Below, piece after piece: positions 44,312-53,196 of a stretch of DNA of 64,000 nt; position 1 is the stretch's first letter, and every line of letters begins with the position of its first letter. Location of the stretch: positions 1-64,000 of the forward strand of contig CAYQYT010000008.1 in assembly GCA_964421815.1 (NCBI GenBank), given 5' to 3'. The DNA comes from DTU089 sp964421815. Lineage in GTDB: Bacteria; Bacillota; Clostridia; Oscillospirales; Acutalibacteraceae. Below the pieces are notes generated by a model. It did no database searches. It had not been told where the DNA came from and was given only the letters and a program-made list of their open reading frames with translations. A program made the position numbers and the translations under genes.

Positions 44312-45394
44312 TTATACCAATTTATTATTTTGAACTTTTTTATTCTTGAAAATTATGCTGTCAAGTTTATCCGTAAATGCATCAAACATAACCGCAAGGA
44401 ACACCGTTCCGAAGAAACTTACAATAATGAAGAAATCTACGTCTTTGTTGTAACCGAAATGGGTCAAAATTATCATGGGAATTCTCTGCATAATGAAGAA
44501 ACTGAAAATGTGCTGACCGAACCAATCCAGAACGGAACTCCTTATATTCACTTTCATCATAAAAAATACTATGACTGCAAGAGCAAAAAATGTGAATAAA
44601 ACATAGTACGGGAAGTTTTGGTTTCTGTTTTGTGAGAAATATGCAAACAACAATACGCTTGCAGAAAATCCGAAAAACCATAAAATATCGTTTTTCATAA
44701 AAATCTTATCAAAATACGGCTTTAACATGGAGAAAACCATACCTAAAGGGAAACATAACATTGTGCTATAAAAACGCATGGTTATTCCCAACTTTGATTT
44801 GCCCACTGTCATTTCAAAAAGTACCGTTCCCACCGTCAGCACACACATGCACACAAGGGCCGCTTTTTTGGACTTTTTGAAAATCAGGAAAGAAATTATT
44901 ACCAAAATATACAGAGTAAATGTGGCAAACAAATACCAGTTACTGTTGCCCACGGATCTCAAACCGGTGAAAGACAGAAGCCAACGGGAAAAAGTGTATT
45001 CTTTTTGGGCTATTCCCACGGAAACTGCCGTAAACAGCAGCACCGCAATGGCAAAATGGTACCACAGTTTAAAAAGCCTGTTTACGGGCATGGCTTTCAC
45101 ATAGGCTGTCCCCTTTTTCTTAATGGACTCCATAATTCCGTAACCGGAGAAAAAGAGATATGTAACAACCACCAACTGACCGTGAAAAGCTCTGAAATCC
45201 AGGTAAGGTCCGTCCAGAACACCTGTCGGATTCATATACGATACTGCGTGACTCAAAAATATCAGTATCGAAAAAATTGCGTTAATGGTAGAAGTGTTTT
45301 TCGGTGAGCAGTAATCCGCGTAAAACTCATTCTTTTTGCAGACGGTTAAACCGGAACAAATCACCGCCGCCAATATCAAAACAAATATAATCAT
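44312..45394 (-). CDS. acyltransferase-3-like membrane protein
   Basis: 360 residues with about ten transmembrane helices. The first loop has FLSHAVSYM with a histidine in the position of the family's catalytic His, followed by TYLFFSGYGIMES and NSNWYLFATFTLYIL. Such proteins O-acylate polysaccharides or wall components. A start at 45394 is preceded by GGGTG. Confidence 0.72.
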   Translation of the reverse strand: MIIFVLILAAVICSGLTVCKKNEFYADYCSPKNTSTINAIFSILIFLSHAVSYMNPTGVLDGPYLDFRAFHGQLVVVTYLFFSGYGIMESIKKKGTAYVKAMPVNRLFKLWYHFAIAVLLFTAVSVGIAQKEYTFSRWLLSFTGLRSVGNSNWYLFATFTLYILVIISFLIFKKSKKAALVCMCVLTVGTVLFEMTVGKSKLGITMRFYSTMLCFPLGMVFSMLKPYFDKIFMKNDILWFFGFSASVLLFAYFSQNRNQNFPYYVLFTFFALAVIVFFMMKVNIRSSVLDWFGQHIFSFFIMQRIPMIILTHFGYNKDVDFFIIVSFFGTVFLAVMFDAFTDKLDSIIFKNKKVQNNKLV

Positions 45395-45530
45395 ATTTCA
45401 CCCGTATTTTTACAATCATCTATTTTCATTGTACCATTTTTATAGAAATTTGCAACAATAAATATGGACATTTACTAAAAAAAGAGTTATAATTCCATTT
45501 GTTAATATTATTACAGGAAAAGAGTTTTTT

Positions 45531-46223
45531 ATGGAATACCTTTTTGAAATGCATACTCACACAAAAGAAGTCAGTCGCTGTGCGGTTGCATCCGCCGAGG
45601 AATTGATTGAAAGTTACCGTGACAGCGAATATTCAGGCATTGTTTTAACAAACCACATGAATACTCAAACCTTTAAAAGAGTCGGTTTGGGCGATGCTCC
45701 CTGGGATGAAAAAATCGACCATTTCATGAGCGGATTTGACATTGTAAAAAAAGCCGCCGGCGACCGATTCATCGTCCTTTTGGGTATGGAAATCAATTTC
45801 TACTGCAATCCCAACGACTATTTGGTATATGGTATAACCGAGGATTTTCTGCGTTCCCACGGTGACCTTATGGCGATGACTCCCGAACAGTTTTCAAAAC
45901 TCTGTCACGAAAATGGATTTTTATTTGTTCAGGCACATCCTTTCAGACGGGGAATGGAAGTGACGGATTGGGACATTCTTGACGGCTATGAGGTTTTCAA
46001 CGGAAATCCCCGTCACAAATCCAACAACGAAATTGCAGAACTTTGGGCAGAGCGCCACAACAAAAAAATTGTTGTTTCGGGTTCGGATTTTCACGAGGTG
46101 GGTGACGCCTGCGGCGGCGGTGTTTATTTTAAAAACCCCGTCAACAACAATGCCGATCTTTTAAGAGAACTTAAAAGCGGAGATTACACACTTCGTAAAA
46201 CCGATTTGGGTCAACAGAAATAA
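45531..46223 (+). CDS. PHP-domain phosphoesterase-like protein
   Basis: 230 residues. Metal motif HTH in FEMHTHTKEVSRC, then GIVLTNHMN, QAHPFRRG and VVSGSDFHEVGD. PHP proteins include histidinol phosphatase and other phosphoesterases; specificity unknown. The gene starts a three-gene run with the DtxR-type regulator and dusB. Confidence 0.8.
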   Translation: MEYLFEMHTHTKEVSRCAVASAEELIESYRDSEYSGIVLTNHMNTQTFKRVGLGDAPWDEKIDHFMSGFDIVKKAAGDRFIVLLGMEINFYCNPNDYLVYGITEDFLRSHGDLMAMTPEQFSKLCHENGFLFVQAHPFRRGMEVTDWDILDGYEVFNGNPRHKSNNEIAELWAERHNKKIVVSGSDFHEVGDACGGGVYFKNPVNNNADLLRELKSGDYTLRKTDLGQQK

Positions 46224-46243
46224 TTATAAAGGGAGGTCTTTTA

Positions 46244-46618
46244 ATGCATTTACAGGAATCCGGCGAAATGTATCTTGAGACCGTTTACATTCTTACACAA
46301 AAAAGCGACAGCGTTCGCTCCATAGACATTTGTGAATATATGGGTTATTCAAAACCCAGTGTGAGCCGTGCAATAGGGCTTTTAAAGAACGGCGGTTATA
46401 TTAACGTTGATGCAAAGGGCTATATTACTCTCACTTCAGAGGGTTCCGCAGTTGCACACAAAATGTTTGAACGTCACACCATGCTCACGGATTTTCTCGT
46501 AAAATTAGGTGTTGATGAAAAAACTGCTTCGGAAGATGCCTGCAAAATTGAGCACGATATAAGCGAAGAATCCTTTAACGCAATAAAAGAACACTCCGCA
46601 AGGTTTTCAGAAAAATAA
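46244..46618 (+). CDS. DtxR/MntR-family metal-dependent regulator
   Basis: 124 residues. N-terminal winged helix (DICEYMGYSKPSVSRAIGLLK), then the dimerisation domain with metal-ligand text ESGEMYLETVY, FERHTMLTDFL and EDACKIEHDISEE. It lacks the C-terminal SH3-like domain, as MntR does. No manganese or iron transporter is in this window, so target genes are elsewhere. Its TAA overlaps the dusB ATG by one base. Confidence 0.85.
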   Translation: MHLQESGEMYLETVYILTQKSDSVRSIDICEYMGYSKPSVSRAIGLLKNGGYINVDAKGYITLTSEGSAVAHKMFERHTMLTDFLVKLGVDEKTASEDACKIEHDISEESFNAIKEHSARFSEK

Positions 46619-47589
46619 TGAAAATAGGTAATTTAGAAATAAAAGAAAAAGCGGCTCTCGCCCCCCTTGCCGGAGTTGCCGACAGAGCTTTCAGGGAACT
46701 TTGCCGAGGTTACGGTGCCGCATATACGGTTTGCGAAATGGCAAGTGCAAAGGGCATAAGCCTTGGTGACAAAAAAAGTTCCGAACTTCTTTCCATTACG
46801 GAAACGGAGCGTCCCGCAGGGTCGCAAATTTTCGGTAATTCCCCTGAAACTATGGCTATTGCCGCAAAAAAAGCACTTGAATATTCCCCGGATTTTATAG
46901 ATATAAATATGGGATGTCCCGCTCCAAAGGTTGCCTCCTCCGGTGGTGGAGCCTTACTTATGAAAGACCCTGTTTTAGCAGCAAGTATTGTAAAAGCTGT
47001 TGCGGAGGTCTCTACCGTTCCCGTTACGGTAAAAATGCGTTCGGGCTGGGACGGTGAACATATTAACGCCGTTGAACTTGCGAAACGATGCGAGGATGCA
47101 GGTGCGGCGGCAATAACCGTACATGGCAGAACAAAGGTGCAAATGTATGCTCCCCCCGTTAATACGGATATAATACGTCAGGTCAAACAGGCGGTTTCAA
47201 TCCCCGTTATAGGAAACGGGGATGTTACGGACGGTTTGAGTGCCGCCCGTCTTATGGAAGAAACGGGATGCGATATGGTAATGATTGGCAGAGGTGCCCT
47301 GGGTAGGCCTTGGGTGTTCTCCCAAATCAACGCCTATCTTGACCATGAAGTTATTCTCCCCGACCCTCCCGTTGTTGAAAGAATGAGGGTTATGCTCAAA
47401 CATATAGAAAAACTTTGTGCCTACAAGGGCGAAAGAGTGGGCATGAGGGAAGCAAGAAAACATGCCGCATGGTACACAAAAGGACTTCACGGTGCCGCAA
47501 ATTACAGGGCAAGAATGGGTTTGATCAGTTCTATTGAAGAACTTCAACAAATCGCCCTTGAACTTATTGAACAAAATAAATTGATTTAA
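46618..47589 (+). CDS. dusB: tRNA-dihydrouridine synthase
   Basis: 323 residues. FMN-binding TIM barrel: ALAPLAGVADRAFRELC, the catalytic cysteine in NMGCPAPKVASSGGG, KMRSGWDG, ITVHGRTKVQMYAPP, GNGDVTD and GRGALGRPWVF. Reduces uridine to dihydrouridine in tRNA. The start overlaps the regulator stop (TAATG). Confidence 0.93.
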   Translation: MKIGNLEIKEKAALAPLAGVADRAFRELCRGYGAAYTVCEMASAKGISLGDKKSSELLSITETERPAGSQIFGNSPETMAIAAKKALEYSPDFIDINMGCPAPKVASSGGGALLMKDPVLAASIVKAVAEVSTVPVTVKMRSGWDGEHINAVELAKRCEDAGAAAITVHGRTKVQMYAPPVNTDIIRQVKQAVSIPVIGNGDVTDGLSAARLMEETGCDMVMIGRGALGRPWVFSQINAYLDHEVILPDPPVVERMRVMLKHIEKLCAYKGERVGMREARKHAAWYTKGLHGAANYRARMGLISSIEELQQIALELIEQNKLI

Positions 47590-47595
47590 AAAGGA

Positions 47596-47632
47596 AAATT
47601 CCGACACATTGCTCCGTGTCGGAATTTATTTT
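47596..47632. terminator. bidirectional terminator after dusB
   Basis: AAATTCCGACAC (47596-47607) with GTGTCGGAATTT (47616-47627), then ATTTTTAG. Confidence 0.9.
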
Positions 47633-48600
47633 TAGTAGTGCATCATTTTATAAAAGTTTGGGTACTCCGATAATAAATGACTTAATCTTGTTCTTGTGTT
47701 TGAACCCGGGTCATTTATATAAAATGCCGATGCAGTAAGGGTATTGGTGTTCTCAACACCCGTAATCACAACATAATGCTGACTGCCGTTTGCTTTCTTT
47801 GCACCCAATAGCACAGGTTTACCCGATGACAGAAGCGAGTATATCTTTGACAGATAGCCGCTTGAAGAAGTGATAACTGTGTAATGGGATGGCCAATATA
47901 CTGCACCCCCCGAGGTATAGGAGAGTTTTTTTGCCATAGCATTTGGGTAAATCGTCGTACCTGTTCGGTAACTTTCGAGCATGGCAATTGCCGTTGTTGC
48001 ACAACCGATTTTTCCGATGGTCTGCCCTGAAGAACCCAGGGTAACATTTGCCCAACGGGAATCCGTCTGTTTAAAACTCGGCACATTTAATTTAACAGAT
48101 TTGTAGGAAGTATTTGCGGAAGAAGTAAGGTAAGCGGAACTGACATAGCCTGTTTTAGTACCGTTATAAACTATTCGCGAAAATCCGTTGCTTGTTGAAA
48201 TAACCGGAACTTCCGTACCGCTTGAAAGATAGTCCTTTACGGAAGCGGTAGAAGAAGCAGAACTTCTGACACGAAGTCTGCCCGATGCAGTTTTAACTGT
48301 TCTGACATTTGTAGAAACGGTTGTTATATAGTCCCCATGGCAATAACCGTAATCGGAGGCGGAATATTTAACTTTCCAATAGTTTCCGCTTTTTAAAACA
48401 AGGGTAACATAGGAATTTTTCGAAAGTTTCGCCTTAACAGAAGCACTTCCCGAAGGAGATGACCTGACATTCAACGGAGTTGAAACCGTTGCAACCTTGC
48501 CGACACCGTAAATGTTCTCTGCGGCAGAAACTTTCGGTGAAAAGATAAATACCGAAAAGCACAAAACTACCGACAGTAAAATACTTATTGTTTTCTTCAT
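47632..48600 (-). CDS. secreted protein with two bacterial SH3 domains and C39-like peptidase
   Basis: 322 residues. Signal peptide MKKTISILLSVVLCFSVFIF ending near KVSAAE. Two SH3b repeats (PLNVRSSPSGS; RLRVRSSASST) precede a papain-like domain: FKQTDSRWANVTLG, the nucleophile cysteine in GKIGCATTAIAM, a histidine in SQHYVVITG, and the acid in YINDPGS. Probably a cell-wall-bound hydrolase. GAGGTG before the ATG at 48600; the frame is open further upstream. Confidence 0.85.
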   Translation of the reverse strand: MKKTISILLSVVLCFSVFIFSPKVSAAENIYGVGKVATVSTPLNVRSSPSGSASVKAKLSKNSYVTLVLKSGNYWKVKYSASDYGYCHGDYITTVSTNVRTVKTASGRLRVRSSASSTASVKDYLSSGTEVPVISTSNGFSRIVYNGTKTGYVSSAYLTSSANTSYKSVKLNVPSFKQTDSRWANVTLGSSGQTIGKIGCATTAIAMLESYRTGTTIYPNAMAKKLSYTSGGAVYWPSHYTVITSSSGYLSKIYSLLSSGKPVLLGAKKANGSQHYVVITGVENTNTLTASAFYINDPGSNTRTRLSHLLSEYPNFYKMMHY

Positions 48601-48919
48601 AAAACACCTCGTATTATATATTTCCTTTGCCGACTCATTGGCAAAGGATAAGTCCATATTACCATAAAACACGAGCCAAAGTCATTGTATAAATAATGGA
48701 AGGACACATCACGGGGTTTCAATATTTGTGTACTGCTACTAAAAAAAATATCAAAATTTTATATAAAAATAAACCCCATATTATTTAAATAGTACTTCCT
48801 TTTTAAATACAAAAGTGTTATACTATATCTGTACGTGTGTACAATTTTTTGATTTTTCCTGCCGAGTCGGTGCGGCTTTTTACTCCGACACAGAATCTCT
48901 TTTATAAGGAGTGCACTTT
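48601..48919. other. 319-base intergenic region, murA leader
   Basis: A weak murA promoter (TATACT at 48819-48824) with a poor -35 box. The leader contains GCCG (48861-48864) with CGGC (48873-48876) followed by T5, and a competing GTCGG (48866-48870) with CCGAC (48885-48889). These could be an attenuator; nothing else was seen. Confidence 0.4.
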
Positions 48920-50188
48920 GTGGAAAAATTCGTTATTCACGGAGGCAACAAGCTTCACGGTAATATAAATATCAGCGGTGCCAAAAATGCTGCTTTACCC
49001 ATAATCGCGGCATCCGTTTTTGCAGGGGACGTTTGCAGAATTGAAAATGTTCCCGATATAAGTGACGTCCGTATGATGATTAAAATTCTCGAATTTCTCG
49101 GTGCAGAGGTTGCAAAACCGGAGCCCGGTGTTATTCTTGTAGATTCAAAAAATGTAGCACCCATTACCATTCCCGACGAAATGACCAGAAAACTCCGCGC
49201 CTCATACTACCTTTTAGGTGCTCTTTTAAGCAACTTCGGTGAAGCTTGCGTGGCACTCCCCGGGGGATGTTATTTCGGTGTTCGCCCCATCGACCAACAC
49301 ATTAAAGGCTTTGAAGCTTTGGGTGCAACGGTTGATATTGAAAATGCGCTCGTCAATGTTAAGGCGGACGAACTTTACGGCTCGTCCATATACCTTGATG
49401 TTGTTTCCGTAGGTGCCACAATAAATGTTATGCTTGCGGCGGTTAAGGCGAAAGGGCTTACCGTTATCGAAAATGCTGCAAGAGAACCCCATATAGTTGA
49501 CCTTGCAAACTTTCTTAACTCCATGGGTGCGGACATTCGCGGTGCAGGTACGGAAGTAATTAAAATCCGCGGTGTTGACGAAATGCATGGTTGCACCTAC
49601 TCCATAATTCCCGACCAAATTGAAGCGGGCACATATATGGTTGCCGCTGCTGCTGTTGGCGGTGATGTAACAATCGACAACGTAATTCCCAAACACCTTG
49701 AATCCATCACAAACAAAATTGAAGACTGCGGTGTTACGGTTATTGAATATGACGAAAGTGTAAGAATAATTTCCGACGGCGGAAGAATGAAGGCTTGTCG
49801 TGTAAAGACAAGCCCCCACCCCGGTTTTCCTACTGATATGCAACCCCAATTTGCAACAATGCTTTGTATTTGTAACGGCACAAGCACCGTTGTTGAGGAT
49901 GTATGGGACAATCGTTTTAAATATATTGACCAGTTAAGGAGAATGGGTGCAAATATTATTGTGAACGGCGATACCGCCCTCATTACAGGTGTTGACACTC
50001 TCCACGCCGCCCCCGTTGAAGCGGACGACCTTCGCGCCGGTGCCGCAATGGTAATTGCAGGGCTTATGGCGGAGGGCAAAACAACCGTGGGCAATATTAA
50101 GCTTATTGACAGGGGTTATGAAAATCTTGTTGAAAAGCTCACCGGAGTCGGTGCGGATATTTCCAGAGCAAGTTTTGAAGACGAATAA
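48920..50188 (+). CDS. murA: UDP-N-acetylglucosamine 1-carboxyvinyltransferase
   Basis: 422 residues. First committed step of peptidoglycan precursor synthesis. Motif GAKNAALPIIAAS at the start, catalytic cysteine (about C117) in LPGGCYFGVRPIDQH, and PGFPTDMQPQ near the end. The cysteine means fosfomycin-type inhibition is possible. The start is GTG at 48920 with AAGGAG eight bases upstream; a GTG at 48911 overlaps that site. The next gene follows in 21 bases. Confidence 0.95.
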   Translation: MEKFVIHGGNKLHGNINISGAKNAALPIIAASVFAGDVCRIENVPDISDVRMMIKILEFLGAEVAKPEPGVILVDSKNVAPITIPDEMTRKLRASYYLLGALLSNFGEACVALPGGCYFGVRPIDQHIKGFEALGATVDIENALVNVKADELYGSSIYLDVVSVGATINVMLAAVKAKGLTVIENAAREPHIVDLANFLNSMGADIRGAGTEVIKIRGVDEMHGCTYSIIPDQIEAGTYMVAAAAVGGDVTIDNVIPKHLESITNKIEDCGVTVIEYDESVRIISDGGRMKACRVKTSPHPGFPTDMQPQFATMLCICNGTSTVVEDVWDNRFKYIDQLRRMGANIIVNGDTALITGVDTLHAAPVEADDLRAGAAMVIAGLMAEGKTTVGNIKLIDRGYENLVEKLTGVGADISRASFEDE

Positions 50189-50209
50189 TACTGAAAAGGA
50201 ATAATAATT

Positions 50210-51004
50210 ATGATTAAGTTTTGTCCGTTGTTCTCATCGAGCAACGGCAATTCTGTTTACATAGGCGACCGCGACGGCGGTGTTCTCGTTGATGTGGGCA
50301 GAAGTGCCAAACAGACAACTGCAATGTTAAACAATATCGGTGTGGATGCAAGTCAGATAAGAGCCATTCTTATTACCCACGAACATTCCGACCATGTGGG
50401 CGGGTTAAGCGTATTTGCCGCAAAACACCAAATCCCCGTATATGCCCCCAACGGAACATTGCTTGCGTTAAAACGAAAAGGAATACTAAACGAAAAACAT
50501 ATTGATATAACCCTCCCCGACTCCCCCGTTGAAATCGGCGGACTGAAAATCGAAAATTTCAAAACTTCCCATGACTGTGCGGACGGCAGAGGGTTCGTCA
50601 TTACGGGGCTTGACGGTTCAACAAAGGTTGCGGTTGCAACCGATACGGGATACATAAGCAGTGAAATTCTTTCAAAAATCACCGGTTGTAGGCTTGTTTA
50701 TATTGAGTCCAACCACGATATTGCAATGCTCAAAAGCGGTCCCTATCCCTACCCGTTGCAACAGAGAATTTTATCGGATATAGGTCACCTTTCAAACGAT
50801 GCCTGTGCCGATGCCTTGAGAGCCCTTGTACATAAGGGCACAACCCATTTTGTTCTTGCCCATCTAAGTCAGGAGAACAACACCCCGGATATTGCATACA
50901 AAACCGCCACATCCGCTCTTTGTGAAATGGGTGCATTGGAAAACCGAGACTACATTATCAAGGTTGCAGAACCCGAAAATCAGGACAGAATTATGGTGAT
51001 ATAA
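50210..51004 (+). CDS. MBL-fold metallo-hydrolase, WalJ/YycJ-like
   Basis: 264 residues. Opening FCPLFSSSNGNSVYIG, metal motif ITHEHSDHVGG, SHDCADGRGFVI, and SNHDIAMLKSGPYP typical of YycJ/WalJ. Relatives are near walRK and affect chromosome replication or cell-wall coordination; no walRK is here. A nuclease activity is reported for some members. Cotranscribed with murA. Confidence 0.88.
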   Translation: MIKFCPLFSSSNGNSVYIGDRDGGVLVDVGRSAKQTTAMLNNIGVDASQIRAILITHEHSDHVGGLSVFAAKHQIPVYAPNGTLLALKRKGILNEKHIDITLPDSPVEIGGLKIENFKTSHDCADGRGFVITGLDGSTKVAVATDTGYISSEILSKITGCRLVYIESNHDIAMLKSGPYPYPLQQRILSDIGHLSNDACADALRALVHKGTTHFVLAHLSQENNTPDIAYKTATSALCEMGALENRDYIIKVAEPENQDRIMVI

Positions 51005-51005
51005 G

Positions 51006-51036
51006 AATAAACCTCTCCGATTCGGAGAGGTTTATT
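51006..51036. terminator. bidirectional terminator after the MBL gene
   Basis: AATAAACCTCTCCG (51006-51019) with CGGAGAGGTTTATT (51023-51036), loop ATT. Confidence 0.9.
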
Positions 51037-51042
51037 ATGTAA

Positions 51043-51663
51043 TTACATCGTATCAATAGCCTCAATCAAAGATTCCTTGATTATTTCATGACCTGCCGCG
51101 GTGGGATGAACTCCGTCGGACAGCCAATAAGCCGTGTCCCCGTTTTCAACTGCATTATCAAACTTATCCTGTAGGGGTACAAAAATCAAGCCGTGTTTTT
51201 GTGCAACTCTTTTTGCCGCCTTAGAGCGAAGTTCAACTTCGGGACGGAAGCGCTCCCAATACGCCTCGGTTCCCGCACCTTTAAGAACAAAGGGCTCAAG
51301 GATGAAGATTTTAACATTGGGAAGTTCGGCAAAAATATCTTCAATTAGCATATTATAAACCTTTTCATAACGCTCGGCAGAAACTCCGTTTTCGCCGGTA
51401 AACTCGTGCCAAACGTCATTGACGCCTATAAGAATTGACATATAATCCGGCTTGAGATTTATAATATCTTTCTTTATTCTGGCGTACAAATCCACAACTC
51501 TGTCACCGCTTACGCCCCTGTTTATAAATTCAAACTGACCCTTGCGGTTTTTTAGGAAGTCCGACGCAATCAGATTGGGATAGCCGTAACCGAAGTTGTC
51601 GTTCTGTTCACGAATACGCCCTGCATCCGTAATAGAATCTCCTTGAAAGAGAAATTTAATCAT
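51043..51663 (-). CDS. SGNH/GDSL hydrolase
   Basis: 206 residues. Block I with the serine: FLFQGDSITDAGRI; block III with Asn: MSILIGVNDVWHE; block V: LSDGVHPTAAGHEI (Asp and His). Probably a sugar- or wall-deacetylating esterase; no signal peptide. GGAGG precedes the ATG. Confidence 0.88.
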   Translation of the reverse strand: MIKFLFQGDSITDAGRIREQNDNFGYGYPNLIASDFLKNRKGQFEFINRGVSGDRVVDLYARIKKDIINLKPDYMSILIGVNDVWHEFTGENGVSAERYEKVYNMLIEDIFAELPNVKIFILEPFVLKGAGTEAYWERFRPEVELRSKAAKRVAQKHGLIFVPLQDKFDNAVENGDTAYWLSDGVHPTAAGHEIIKESLIEAIDTM

Positions 51664-51719
51664 AAAATTATCCTCCGTAACCTATTTTCTATTGATAGTA
51701 TTTTTGTTTTATGATATAC

Positions 51720-52454
51720 TTATTTATTGTCTCCGGTGTAATTAGCCTCAGCGGGTTCCACACAAGGACAGGTGATTTCCGGAACGACCTTTTCAGGTGC
51801 AGCCCAACGGACTGCATTGCTTATAATTTTTTGAATTTCGGGTATGTGATATGTGGGATTTCCCTCGTGACCGGGTTGGAAATAGAATACTTTACCCAAT
51901 CCCCTTTGCCAACAGCAACCTGAACGGAAAACCTCTCCGCCTTTGAACCAACCGATGAATACCTGCTCATCCGGTTGAGGAATATCAAAACGTTCACCGT
52001 ACATTTCTTCAACGGGAATGTTGATATATTCGGGAATGCCCTTTGCAATGGGATGTGAGGGGTTTATGCACCAAAGTCTTTCTCTGTCCCCGTCCCTCCA
52101 TTTGAGAGAACAGGTTGTACCCATAAGTCTTTTGAAGGGCTTTGAAAAATGTGCAGAATGAAGTGCTATGAATCCCATACCGCGCATTACACGGTTATAT
52201 ACCCTTTCAACAAGTTCGTCGGGAACACAGTCATGCGCCATGTGACCCCACCAAAGAAGCACATCAGTATTTTCCAGGACATCTTCGGGAAGCCCGTTTT
52301 CGGGATCATCAAGAGTTGCCGTTCTTATGTTTAGTTCCTCGTCGGTGCTTAAAAATTCAGCGATACAACCGTGAATTCCCTTGGGATAAACCTTAGCAAT
52401 TTTTTCGTTTTCCCTTTCGTGTCTTCCCTCATTCCAAATTGTTACGTTTATCAT
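51720..52454 (-). CDS. ThuA-domain protein
   Basis: 244 residues. ThuA/trehalose-utilisation glutamine-amidotransferase-like fold: VTIWNEGRHE, TDVLLWWGHMAHDCV, GMGFIALHSAHFSKPF and VFYFQPGHEGNPTYH. Members occur in sugar operons; role unsettled. The start at 52454 has AAAGG; the open frame runs 21 codons further. Monocistronic. Confidence 0.85.
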   Translation of the reverse strand: MINVTIWNEGRHERENEKIAKVYPKGIHGCIAEFLSTDEELNIRTATLDDPENGLPEDVLENTDVLLWWGHMAHDCVPDELVERVYNRVMRGMGFIALHSAHFSKPFKRLMGTTCSLKWRDGDRERLWCINPSHPIAKGIPEYINIPVEEMYGERFDIPQPDEQVFIGWFKGGEVFRSGCCWQRGLGKVFYFQPGHEGNPTYHIPEIQKIISNAVRWAAPEKVVPEITCPCVEPAEANYTGDNK

Positions 52455-52571
52455 ATTCAACGACCTTTCGGTAAATATCTTTGTATTTATAATAACATAA
52501 TCATATATTTTTTTCAATAAAAGGACAATTAATTTTTTGCACGAAAAAATTCATTGTTTTTTTATATAAAA

Positions 52572-52613
52572 TGTGAGTTCGAAACCATCCTCACACAAAA
52601 CAAAACTATGGAG
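52572..52613 (+). promoter_or_regulatory. preQ1-I riboswitch controlling queT
   Basis: Stem TGTGAG (52572-52577) with CTCACA (52590-52595); the 12-base loop opens TTC and holds CCAT (52585-52588). An A-rich tail CAAAACAAAAC follows, as in preQ1-I. Then ATGG (52608-52611) pairs with CCAT to make the pseudoknot. The GG of that pair is the first half of the queT Shine-Dalgarno GGAG, so ligand binding would block translation. The transported ligand fits queuosine precursor uptake. Confidence 0.87.
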
Positions 52614-52622
52614 TGATCAAAA

Positions 52623-53114
52623 ATGAAAAACAGAAGAAAAACCACGAACCTTGCAATTGCGGCAATAATTGCGGCACTTTATGTAGTGCTGACCTACCTG
52701 GCATCTGCTTTGGGACTTGCAAGTTATGCCATTCAGGTACGCTTCTCCGAAGCCCTGACAATTTTGCCCATCTTTACCCCCGCGGCAATACCGGGACTTT
52801 TTGTGGGTTGCATTCTCGCAAATCTGCTTACGGGTTGTGCCCTTTGGGACATTGTTTTCGGCAGTCTTGCAACCCTTTTGGGAGCAATGGGCACATATCT
52901 TTTGAGGAAACACAGGATTTACGCGGTGTTGCCCCCCATTGTTGCAAATACCCTTATTGTTCCCCCTATTCTTTTATATGTTTACAGTTTAGAGGGTACT
53001 TATTGGTTTTTCACCCTTACAGTTTGCTTGGGAGAAATCATCTCCTGCGGAATTCTCGGAACAATTTTGAGAAAAAGCCTTGAAAAGAGCAAATTATTTG
53101 ACAGATTAAAATAA
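52623..53114 (+). CDS. queT: QueT queuosine-precursor transporter (ECF S component)
   Basis: 163 residues, five or six hydrophobic segments. Start ALYVVLTYLASALGLA, then QVRFSEALTILPIF, VGCILANLLTGCALWDIVFGSLATLLGAMG, matching QueT. It imports preQ1/preQ0 or queuine with an ECF energising module encoded elsewhere. The riboswitch at 52572 supports this. GGAG 10 bases before the ATG. Confidence 0.93.
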   Translation: MKNRRKTTNLAIAAIIAALYVVLTYLASALGLASYAIQVRFSEALTILPIFTPAAIPGLFVGCILANLLTGCALWDIVFGSLATLLGAMGTYLLRKHRIYAVLPPIVANTLIVPPILLYVYSLEGTYWFFTLTVCLGEIISCGILGTILRKSLEKSKLFDRLK

Positions 53115-53196
53115 ATCTTTATTAGGGGTTTATTTTTCATTTTTATTGGAGTATAATTTTAATAGTAAATCAATCCTATTTGAAAGGATTTTAGAC

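Noticed and set aside
49226..49849. 207-codon minus-strand frame opposite murA
   Set aside because: Shadow of the MurA reading frame; no ribosome binding site.
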